Source of the DNA: an uncultured Dysgonomonas sp.
GTDB lineage: Bacteria; Bacteroidota; Bacteroidia; Bacteroidales; Dysgonomonadaceae
Length of the DNA stretch: 64,000 nucleotides
Direction of reading: 5' to 3'
Assembly (NCBI GenBank): GCA_900556485.1
Contig: USOX01000007.1
Span: 57,222 to 121,221 of the forward strand
The position numbers were made by a program, and so were the translations under genes. Each line of letters begins with the position of its first letter. Position 1 is the first letter of the stretch. This document shows, piece after piece, positions 8,975 to 16,996 of this stretch. The notes beneath the pieces are model-generated. The model was given only the letters and a program-made list of their open reading frames with translations. It was not told the DNA's origin and searched no databases.

Positions 8975-10435
8975 TTATTTTGTTTTTTCGTATAAAAATC
9001 CTTTATTGGATTCTTTGATTATTTTGTATGTGTTAAGTTTCAGCTCTTTTTTCGAAAATATATAATTTGATTTACAATTATCTGTAATATCATGAGATAG
9101 TATACTAAAACCAATACCAGCAGGGAGACTTAATATTATGTTTGCATCAAAGTATTCATCAATAATAATAGAATTATCAAAAGGAGATGAAGCATTCTCT
9201 ATAAAATTTATGGAGTTAACTGTTTTATTTATTGTAATAGAAGTATATCTCTCTTTTACTAATATATACTTTCTTCTATTCTCAGGAAGAGCATATGACA
9301 ATAATCCTGTTATTAAATTGGCTGTAATCGCTAATTTGATAATAAGCGTATTATTGAATAATGTTAGGAATAGTATTACACAGAAAAATAGAGGTGCAGT
9401 TACTCTATAGCAACCACTAAAAATATCATAAATTGTTATATTTATAACAAAGAAGAAAATTAAAACAATAAATGATATAAAGTAAGTTGAATTCCATTTT
9501 CTAAATTTAGTTTGTATTAATTCAGTTTTCCAGAAAATGAGAACCATAATTAGTAACATAAAATACCGGAAACAAATTTCTTCTATTTTTCCATAAAATG
9601 GAGATATATAATTAATTATATTTTCTGTTGAATGTTTCCCAAGAGCAATAACAAATTCTACAACAGATCCACTGGCTATTAAATTTTTCAAAAAAGATTC
9701 AGGAAAAGGTGATATAAATAGATTATTAATGTAAAACAGCAATGCTGTAATAATAATAGTTATTCCACTTAGTTTAAAAAACTTGAAATTGAAACTTGTA
9801 ATCTTATAATATTCCAATAGAATAGGTAAAAATAATGTACCATATATGATACGAACAGAAGATATATATGTGCAAAATATCAATAATAGAATAAAAATCT
9901 TTTTTTTATGAGATTCTGATTTAATAAGGGTATATAGCAAACTAAAATATATGATTAATAAAGCATAATTTAATAGTTCGGACATTGAAGTAGAACTATA
10001 TAATATCAATGGCATATATGAGATGCAAAATATTGTGATAAATAGTATTTTCTTTAATGATGGTTTTACGAATAAAACCATCAAGAGGAAAGCTAAAGAT
10101 AAATATACATTATTAGCTATTGCTATTGAATTATAATTCCAACCAAATACCTTTGCAAAAGGTACATATGCCGAAATCGTTCCAAATCCATGAACATCAA
10201 AGGATAAAAGAGTTGGAGCTTCTTCGTTTAAAGTGTAATAACCAAAATTGAATCCTTTTTCGGAAAAAGACAATACCTCGTGCCAATAACCTAATTCGTC
10301 ACTCCATGTTGGGTGTAAATCACTAATAGAACCCTTGGAAAGGAAAATAGTGATGAAAAGAATTATCCAAGGTGAAAGAATCAGAAACGATGCACCTATT
10401 ATATATAAAATTTTCTCCTTTAAAATTTTCTCCAT
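8975..10435 (-). CDS. GT-C-like polytopic membrane protein, tandem copy A
   Basis: This is the upstream member of the tandem pair, also 486 residues and with the same topology and motifs (WSDELGYWHEV about 44-54; HGFGTISAYVPFAK about 81-94; SSTSMSELLNYA about 147-158). The pair differs most around residues 235-275, an extracytoplasmic loop (SPFPESFLKNLIASG against SPYPFSFLGSLLASE), and in the C-terminal tail. It is 82 bases from copy B. A -7 box at 10497-10504 suggests one promoter for both. A glycosyltransferase or glycan-processing role in the inner membrane is inferred, not shown. Confidence 0.7.
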   Translation of the reverse strand: MEKILKEKILYIIGASFLILSPWIILFITIFLSKGSISDLHPTWSDELGYWHEVLSFSEKGFNFGYYTLNEEAPTLLSFDVHGFGTISAYVPFAKVFGWNYNSIAIANNVYLSLAFLLMVLFVKPSLKKILFITIFCISYMPLILYSSTSMSELLNYALLIIYFSLLYTLIKSESHKKKIFILLLIFCTYISSVRIIYGTLFLPILLEYYKITSFNFKFFKLSGITIIITALLFYINNLFISPFPESFLKNLIASGSVVEFVIALGKHSTENIINYISPFYGKIEEICFRYFMLLIMVLIFWKTELIQTKFRKWNSTYFISFIVLIFFFVINITIYDIFSGCYRVTAPLFFCVILFLTLFNNTLIIKLAITANLITGLLSYALPENRRKYILVKERYTSITINKTVNSINFIENASSPFDNSIIIDEYFDANIILSLPAGIGFSILSHDITDNCKSNYIFSKKELKLNTYKIIKESNKGFLYEKTK

Positions 10436-10496
10436 TTGAGTTTCGAAAAGTCTTTTTTAGCTAGTTTATGTTAATTCCCTTTATAAAATAGAGTAA

Positions 10497-10504
10497 CAAA
10501 GATA
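10497..10504 (-). promoter_or_regulatory. Probable promoter of the GT-C-like pair (-7 box)
   Basis: The minus strand reads TATCTTTG, about 60 bases upstream of the first ATG of the pair. The -33 element is not recognisable. Confidence 0.45.
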
Positions 10505-10589
10505 AGAACTAACATATAATAAATGTAATTAAAATGACTTAAATTTGTTTTTAGAGGGAAGAGAAAAACTAATACTAGATTATCGAAAT

Positions 10590-11396
10590 ATGGGATATGA
10601 TGCATATGTAAGTTGTAATTGCTATAAAGAAGGTAAAGCAACAGAGTTTCCGTATAAAGAGTATTTGGAAATTGATGAAGAAGGAGTATTACTATCAGAT
10701 ACAGCAAGTGATGATATATATAGTGAATTTAATAAATGGAAAAAGACGGCTTGCTCTCATCCAAATATGGAGCTAGTAGATGAGCGCCTTGCAAATGCCT
10801 GGGGAATGGCAGAATTTCGCTTATTGATAGAAAAAATGGGAGGGAAAAGTACACTTCCTATACTCACCGAACATCTGCCCGTTTGCAATGGAGGTACATT
10901 ACCTGTAGAATATGCTGTTCAAGCTTTGGCAGAGATTGAGAATATCTGTAGTGTTGAGGATAAGGAAGCCCATTTAGTATTGAAAGATATGGATGGTAAT
11001 CTAATCGCATCAACAAACGACCTTGTAAATTTTAGTGTTTTTGGCTGGACGGGGCGAGGACGTTTTCAGTATGGTCTTTATAACAAAATGTTTACCATTA
11101 TAGAGAAAAGCAAATCTGATATATTGCGGAGAGAAAAGACAGAAATAGTCTTCAATTCTGATCATTTCTATCAATATCGTCTCTCCGAAAATGAATATAA
11201 GTTTGTAGATATTAATAGTAAAGCGACTTTTATTTGTTCGATGGGGCTTGGCTCTGACAAGAATATTGAAACTCTTGAATGTAGAGTTACAGAAGAATCT
11301 TATTATATATCAGATAATTATAAATATATTTTAGATACTCTGAAAAGATTATTATTAGCCTCAATTGAAACTGGTAATCCTATTGTTTGGTACTGA
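10590..11396 (+). CDS. Hypothetical protein
   Basis: I do not recognise this soluble protein. The reading frame is open from 10545 (a TTG start would give 283 residues), but the first ATG, at 10590, gives 268 residues starting MGYDAYVSCNCYKEGK, which looks like a natural N terminus. The protein is acidic, has no signal peptide or membrane segment, and contains an N-terminal Cys pair (SCNCY). It is divergent from the GT-C-like pair and convergent with the A2M operon, from which a perfect palindrome separates it. The annotated start is uncertain. Confidence 0.65.
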   Translation: MGYDAYVSCNCYKEGKATEFPYKEYLEIDEEGVLLSDTASDDIYSEFNKWKKTACSHPNMELVDERLANAWGMAEFRLLIEKMGGKSTLPILTEHLPVCNGGTLPVEYAVQALAEIENICSVEDKEAHLVLKDMDGNLIASTNDLVNFSVFGWTGRGRFQYGLYNKMFTIIEKSKSDILRREKTEIVFNSDHFYQYRLSENEYKFVDINSKATFICSMGLGSDKNIETLECRVTEESYYISDNYKYILDTLKRLLLASIETGNPIVWY

Positions 11397-11413
11397 ATAA
11401 GCTATATATATAC

Positions 11414-11462
11414 ATCTGTACTTTAATGCACCTAAAACTTTTAGGTGCATTAAAGTACAGAT
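11414..11462. terminator. Perfect 49-bp palindrome between convergent genes
   Basis: The 24-base arm 11414-11437 is exactly reverse-complementary to 11439-11462 around a single central C. It lies between the stop of the 10590 gene and the stop codon of the SPFH gene at 11464. In RNA it would fold as a very long hairpin with an apical loop of a few bases. On the plus strand it is followed by T-rich sequence, so it can serve as a bidirectional terminator. It is far longer and more perfect than the other terminators here. Confidence 0.75.
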
Positions 11463-11463
11463 C

Positions 11464-12324
11464 TTATTTTTTCTTTATATCCCAATTATTAAGACTACCT
11501 GCACCACCAAGTAAAACATCAATATTAACATTTGGTTTATTTCGTATAATATCAAGCTGTTCCTTTTGTATTTCAAGTGCTCTTAATTGTATGAATTCCA
11601 TTCCTGATAATCCCATCTCTGTGCGATATGCTTTATCAGCTGCTGCACGGGCAATTTCGGTTTTACGTCTTTCATCTTCCATTTCTTTTTGTGCACTTTG
11701 TGTACGTTTAGCTTGTATTTGAATGGCAGTCCTATCCATTTCTTCTTTTAATCCTTGATTTGGAATTGCACGGTCAACAATTACATTTACAATATTAACT
11801 GGAAATTCTTTATGATTGTTTAATTCAACGAAATATTCTTTTAATGAACGTGTTGCAGTAATACGAATTGAATCAAGAACATTTCTGTTGGATGTTAAGT
11901 CATATGTACTATGTGAAGATACGCCATCCCTGATAAATGTACGGAATGTTTCTTTAATATTTGTTGTATACCATGCTTGTCCATAATTTTCATGTAATAT
12001 AGGCGATTTTCCATTTTGTACCTGAAGAATTACATAAGCAGTAATATCTAATGGAGTATTCTCATCCGACATAATATCATCAAAGTCTTCTTCATATTTA
12101 ACCGGTTTGATATCATATCGGAAAACATCAGTCGTCCAAACCTTCCATGTTGTGCCTGAAGTAATAGGATTCTTCTCAACCCCGCCGGAACCAAATATTA
12201 TCGGCTTTTTAACAATAACCAATTCTTCACCGGCATTTACACCGGGAGCACTACAGCTTGTAAAACTCCCCGCCACTACAATCATTGTAAGAAGCATTAT
12301 AAATAAAAACACATTTTTTTTCAT
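11464..12324 (-). CDS. SPFH/Band 7 (prohibitin-like) lipoprotein
   Basis: This 286-residue protein has a lipoprotein signal with SFTSC, putting the lipidated Cys at about residue 24. Residues 30-195 look like an SPFH/Band 7 domain (GEELVIVKKPIIFG; TPLDITAYVILQVQ; FPVNIVNVIVDRAIPNQGLKEEM). An Ala/Glu-rich coiled coil follows (about 195-250), and the tail ends NVNIDVLLGGAGS. SPFH proteins form membrane-associated oligomeric rings. The lipid anchor, rather than a transmembrane anchor, is typical of some Bacteroidetes members. It starts 24 bases after the A2M-plug gene and is the last gene of that operon, suggesting a scaffold or assembly role for it there. Confidence 0.85.
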   Translation of the reverse strand: MKKNVFLFIMLLTMIVVAGSFTSCSAPGVNAGEELVIVKKPIIFGSGGVEKNPITSGTTWKVWTTDVFRYDIKPVKYEEDFDDIMSDENTPLDITAYVILQVQNGKSPILHENYGQAWYTTNIKETFRTFIRDGVSSHSTYDLTSNRNVLDSIRITATRSLKEYFVELNNHKEFPVNIVNVIVDRAIPNQGLKEEMDRTAIQIQAKRTQSAQKEMEDERRKTEIARAAADKAYRTEMGLSGMEFIQLRALEIQKEQLDIIRNKPNVNIDVLLGGAGSLNNWDIKKK

Positions 12325-12348
12325 TTTGCTATTAATTTATATAAATAT

Positions 12349-15300
12349 TTATTCTTCAATTTCTACTTTCATTCCATTTATCCAATATTTATGATCGTTC
12401 ATATAGTAAACATATGCCGATGAAGCTATACTGGTATATGTGCCTGGTATTTCCGCCTTTAGATCCAAATTAACAATTTTAGTTTCACTAGGTCCCAGTT
12501 CGCGATAATAAATAACCAGATTATCTTTGATAATTTCATAGAAGTCAAAAACTCCCTTTTCCTGTAATTCTTTAAGCTGCCATGGTTGTAGGCTCATTCC
12601 TCCCGGGATGCCAATGATAGCAACGCTCATTGGCAATCCTTCATTTTTGGTGTTTTTGAGATTTATAGATAATCTAACAGTCTCGTTCACTTTAATATTT
12701 TCTGTTGCCATATTTGTCATTAATTTCAATGGGCACAGCCTACTTGTTGCAGGTATCTTCGATTGCCAGGAAATATTCACTCCATACGGATATGATTCTT
12801 CCGAATATTTCAATTGGATAACATTACTTCCCGGTAATAGCTTATCAGCAAAGGTAAATTTAACTTTACTTGCTGTTGCAGACATCTTAACCAAATCTAT
12901 ACAACCATTTACTCCATTAACATTCAGACAGAAGCTACCTTTCACATCTTTAGCTCTGTTTTGCTCTGCGTATTTTGTCAGGGCTTGTAAACAGATACTA
13001 GTAGCTTGTGTATTACCAAAACTGCCACCTTTACGGCCTTTATTTATAAATTGAAGGCATCGTTCTACAAGTTCAGTATCAATGTTGTTTTTATTTTTCA
13101 ATAAGGCTATCATCCAGAATGCGATAGTTTCGCGTTGACTCGGATCGCCATAACTGCGCACAATACTTGCATTTATTTTAATTTTAGAGAATTCATTTTT
13201 AGCTGAATATTCTTTAAATAAAGCTATCAATTCGCCGTAGTTTGCCATATCTTTCATATTGTATGCAGCGCTGGCCATTAGAGCCATGCGATATAGGTCT
13301 TTGCTGGAGAATGCTTCTTTCAGTGTCTGCTCATATTCATATTTAACCTCATTGGCATATCCTGTCTCTGTAAGGGCATAAACAATATATGCATTATTTA
13401 CATTTCTTGGAGCCCCTGAGAATCCATAACGGCCACTATTTTGATGGAATCCTCCTTTTCCGTCTCTACGACTGAGAATAAAATCACGAGTTCTATTCAT
13501 CATAGCTTTGTCAACCCGTCCATATACTTTTTCCATTTCGTAAAATTCTACTAAACCATAAGCCGATAGGACTTCATGAGCCGGAGTACCTCCATACCAT
13601 TCAAAACCTCCTGTTCCTCCTACTTCGTATGCCGCTAACTTTCGATATCCTGTCTCAAGATATTTCATAGCTCTTTTTTGAGCTTCTGCACTCGGGCTCT
13701 TTGCTTCTTTAAGCAATTGCAAAGCAAATATATTAGGGAAGGTACTTGATGATACCTGTTCGAAACAGCCGTAAGGTTCTCTGAAAATACTCTCTACTCC
13801 GTCGAATAGTTCATCCATAACATTTATATAGCTTATAGCTTCTGCTTTTAATGTCCCCGGAATGTATTCAGGCAAGATAAATTCTTTATTCTGTCCCATG
13901 TCCTTACCCGAGAAATTGAATTGCATAGGGAAATAAATAGGGCGTACATATACCGATCGTTCTATTACATCCGAATAGGTTTTGCTATATGCTGTAATCG
14001 AAAGCTTAGAAACGCCTTCATTACCATTCGTTTTCAAAGAATAAAATACTGTTTTAGACTCATTGGCTGGCACAACTACTCCTTCATCAGACATTTCCTT
14101 AGCATTTCTTTTCACGAAAGCCAGATTGCTTGGTAAATTAAAACCAACCCTTACTACCATTGGTTCGTCTGTAGAGTTTTTCAGAATAACAGGTATTTTT
14201 ATAATATCCTCAGTTCCTGCAAATAACGGCATTTTAGCATCTACAGCAAGAGGTTTCTGTGTTACTATTCGTTTTGTTTTTGCTCCAATTAGTCCGGTTT
14301 CGGCAGAGATGCCCTCTACTGTAATACGGTATGTAGATGATTGTTGATTATTTGTGAAATTAAGGTGGGCAGTTCCATCATTTGATGTTACAATATTTGC
14401 ATTCCAGAATACTGTCGAATTGTCGGATTTCGGATTATCATATCTTTGATAATATACAGACGAGTTATAGAATTGACGTCTGGCAATGCTTATTCCATTA
14501 AAGTTACCGGTTGGAGTTATATATCGTTCTCCTAAATTTGTCTTTTTGGTTTCTATAATGATAACCCCATTTGCAGCTCGACTACCATAAACAGCCGATG
14601 AAGATGCATTTTTTAATATTTGTACCGATTCTATATCGCTTGTATTTATGAGAGACATAGCATTAGTACCCGATTCTGTCATAGGTATACCATCTATAAT
14701 TATTAATGGGTCCCCACCGGAAGAAACTGATGATGTTCCTCTTATTGTTATATTTTGAGTTTCATTAGGATTAACATCTCGTGCCTTAACAGAAAGTCCC
14801 GGAACAGCTCCACTAAGCATAGTTGCTATACCATTTGCAGCAATTGGCATTTCCTCCCTGCTTTCTCTTACTACAGATACCGAACCTACTAAAGATCTTT
14901 TTTGTTGTGTTCCATAGGCAACAACCACAACCTCATCTAATTGAGTTTCATTTTCGAACGAAGAACTAAATGAGTCAATATTATCATTAGAAAATTGAAT
15001 ATCTACACTTTCTTCTGTTTGCAGAGCCATATCTACAGTACCTTCTTCCTGATTAATTATGGGTTGTTCTTCAGCTATTATTCTTATTTCAGCATTTTCG
15101 TTATCATCGGTTATAGCTTCATCCTTTTCTTTTTCTGCTATTATCGGTTTTCCTTTAAGTAGGTGTATTTCGTTTGGCTTTTTGGTAACAAGCTGTACAT
15201 TATTTGTTGTATTAACATTATGGAATACAAAATGTCCTTCGCGCGTAGTTTTCACTTTGCCAATTCTTCCTCCTGCTTCAACCAAGTATACATCAGCTTG

Positions 15301-16992
15301 TGTTTCTTTTCCTTTAGGCGTTGTTATATAACCATAAATGCTGCTGGTTTTTTCCGCAAATTCAGTTACCGTTTTGTTGCTTGGGTCAATTACGTCATCC
15401 CACGTAAAGCGTCTCCATCCGTGTGTTAACATCAGGTAGTCAATCGCTTCTTTCGATTTCTTTTCAGTTTCGTCGAAGTAGAAATTAGGTTCCTGTATTT
15501 TCCCCTTAAGTTCAGATGAGAACAACAAATAACTTACTATATTATCCTGTTTATCATCTGCCATTGTTAATATCTGTTCATCTACAACAGCGAGGCCTAA
15601 AGAGGCTGATACCGGGTTATTATTTTTATCTGTTGTTTTTATTTTTATGTTTGCCGTTTCCCCTGGAATATAGATTTCTTTATTCGTTTCAATATCTATT
15701 TTTAAACCATTGTCGGGATTGATAAAAACAAGGCGTTCGCATACTTCTTTATCAGTAGGATCGAATAGAGTAAATACGCCAATTCCAATAGGGAAATCTT
15801 TTGTGTCAATTCCAATTCTATTAGAGCCTTTAGCTATCTTCAATGGTTTCTGACAGTGTATTTTTCCTTGTGTTTGTCCAATTAGTGTGACATTTACATT
15901 GTCGGGTGCGTAAATATCCCAATATATTTTATCATTATTTCGTTCTCTTAATTGGAGAGCATATCCGCTTTCTTTAGCTTTAGGCAACGGTTTTAAATCT
16001 TCGTTACCAATTGGTGCTATTATTTTGGCATAATAAGTTTCACCTTTTAATGGGGTAAATTCAAAAGCTCCCATACCTAAATGAAAACTTTCGAATGAAG
16101 TGACAACAGTGCCTTTGCTATTTACAATCTCTCCTTTTACGTCAGCACCTTTTCCAAATTCATTTAATGCTTCAAATGCTATTTTACTCTGTACATTTTC
16201 AATAACATCTCCACCTTCAGGATAGAAACTTATATTTATTTTTTCCAGAACAATAGGGATAGAGCGGGTGATAGATTCCTGAATTCCTTTATCATTTACT
16301 ATTATTTGCAGAATACCATCAGAAGTGTCTAAATCTTTTGGTAAATGAAACTTTATGGCAGCTTCGCCTCTTTCCGATTTATTCTCAAACGTCTGTATTA
16401 CTTTACCTCCTATACGTACAGTTGATTTTATTATGCTTCCTGTTGTATTTATATTATCCAGATCTGTAACCTTAAGGTTTGCAACTACTTCATCGCCGGG
16501 ACCATATGCTCTTTTCTCAAAGTCGAGTTTAAGTAGTAAGCGGGGAGTTATTACTTTTTGGACTGTTATCTCCTTAGCGAAAAACGCTTCTTCACCAAAG
16601 TTTTTCATCCAGTTGGTGTACGCTGTCAGCTTGTATAAACCTCCGGCTAATGTTTCTTCTATTATAAATCTACCATCATATACACCATTTATACTCTTGT
16701 GCATATTTTTTTGTATAACATTGCCCCAAGGATCGCGAAGTTCAACATATACAATATCGCTGGTGGCGGATGGTTTATGATCAGTTCCATTTACAAGAAA
16801 GCCTTTGTAGAAGATACTTTCCGATGGTTTGTAATATGTTTTATCTGTCTGTACATACGTTTTCTCGTACGGAAACTTTTTGTTATAGTTTTCCAGATAC
16901 TGTTGCAGTTTTGTTGGGGAATCAATCTTTATTGCACTAATCAATAATATTGGCAATAAGATAGCAAGAGGTATGTATATATATTTTTTCAT
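12349..16992 (-). CDS. Alpha-2-macroglobulin with internal CTD and TonB plug domain
   Basis: This 1547-residue exported protein has a signal or anchor at 1-21. Macroglobulin domains begin at about 43 (KTYVQTDKTYYKPSE) and run to about 535, including AVVDEQIL near 469. A carboxypeptidase-like regulatory domain (about 550-605), an acidic linker (about 620-685) and a full SusC-type plug (about 685-818: DEVVVVAYGTQQKRS, then DPLIIIDGIP, then SVQILKNASSSAVYGSRAANG) follow. A2M domains then resume from about 860. The thioester motif GCFEQ is at 1075-1079 (Cys1076, Gln1079), followed by the alpha-helical thioester domain and a C-terminal receptor-like domain. A2M proteins trap proteases through a bait region and the thioester. 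Here the receptor cassette lies at about the bait position. The gene is 4 bases after a plug-less barrel gene. There is no frameshift. Confidence 0.9.
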   Translation of the reverse strand: MKKYIYIPLAILLPILLISAIKIDSPTKLQQYLENYNKKFPYEKTYVQTDKTYYKPSESIFYKGFLVNGTDHKPSATSDIVYVELRDPWGNVIQKNMHKSINGVYDGRFIIEETLAGGLYKLTAYTNWMKNFGEEAFFAKEITVQKVITPRLLLKLDFEKRAYGPGDEVVANLKVTDLDNINTTGSIIKSTVRIGGKVIQTFENKSERGEAAIKFHLPKDLDTSDGILQIIVNDKGIQESITRSIPIVLEKINISFYPEGGDVIENVQSKIAFEALNEFGKGADVKGEIVNSKGTVVTSFESFHLGMGAFEFTPLKGETYYAKIIAPIGNEDLKPLPKAKESGYALQLRERNNDKIYWDIYAPDNVNVTLIGQTQGKIHCQKPLKIAKGSNRIGIDTKDFPIGIGVFTLFDPTDKEVCERLVFINPDNGLKIDIETNKEIYIPGETANIKIKTTDKNNNPVSASLGLAVVDEQILTMADDKQDNIVSYLLFSSELKGKIQEPNFYFDETEKKSKEAIDYLMLTHGWRRFTWDDVIDPSNKTVTEFAEKTSSIYGYITTPKGKETQADVYLVEAGGRIGKVKTTREGHFVFHNVNTTNNVQLVTKKPNEIHLLKGKPIIAEKEKDEAITDDNENAEIRIIAEEQPIINQEEGTVDMALQTEESVDIQFSNDNIDSFSSSFENETQLDEVVVVAYGTQQKRSLVGSVSVVRESREEMPIAANGIATMLSGAVPGLSVKARDVNPNETQNITIRGTSSVSSGGDPLIIIDGIPMTESGTNAMSLINTSDIESVQILKNASSSAVYGSRAANGVIIIETKKTNLGERYITPTGNFNGISIARRQFYNSSVYYQRYDNPKSDNSTVFWNANIVTSNDGTAHLNFTNNQQSSTYRITVEGISAETGLIGAKTKRIVTQKPLAVDAKMPLFAGTEDIIKIPVILKNSTDEPMVVRVGFNLPSNLAFVKRNAKEMSDEGVVVPANESKTVFYSLKTNGNEGVSKLSITAYSKTYSDVIERSVYVRPIYFPMQFNFSGKDMGQNKEFILPEYIPGTLKAEAISYINVMDELFDGVESIFREPYGCFEQVSSSTFPNIFALQLLKEAKSPSAEAQKRAMKYLETGYRKLAAYEVGGTGGFEWYGGTPAHEVLSAYGLVEFYEMEKVYGRVDKAMMNRTRDFILSRRDGKGGFHQNSGRYGFSGAPRNVNNAYIVYALTETGYANEVKYEYEQTLKEAFSSKDLYRMALMASAAYNMKDMANYGELIALFKEYSAKNEFSKIKINASIVRSYGDPSQRETIAFWMIALLKNKNNIDTELVERCLQFINKGRKGGSFGNTQATSICLQALTKYAEQNRAKDVKGSFCLNVNGVNGCIDLVKMSATASKVKFTFADKLLPGSNVIQLKYSEESYPYGVNISWQSKIPATSRLCPLKLMTNMATENIKVNETVRLSINLKNTKNEGLPMSVAIIGIPGGMSLQPWQLKELQEKGVFDFYEIIKDNLVIYYRELGPSETKIVNLDLKAEIPGTYTSIASSAYVYYMNDHKYWINGMKVEIEE

Positions 16993-16996
16993 AGTG

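Noticed and set aside
12608..13054. Long plus-strand open frames opposite the A2M gene
   Set aside because: They are antisense shadows of a well-supported coding region, with poor start context and no recognisable domain.
12349..16992. The A2M-plug gene as an artefactual fusion of two genes or an assembly error
   Set aside because: The frame is continuous over 1547 codons, domain order is sensible on both sides of the cassette, and the missing plug of the neighbouring barrel is exactly what the cassette supplies.
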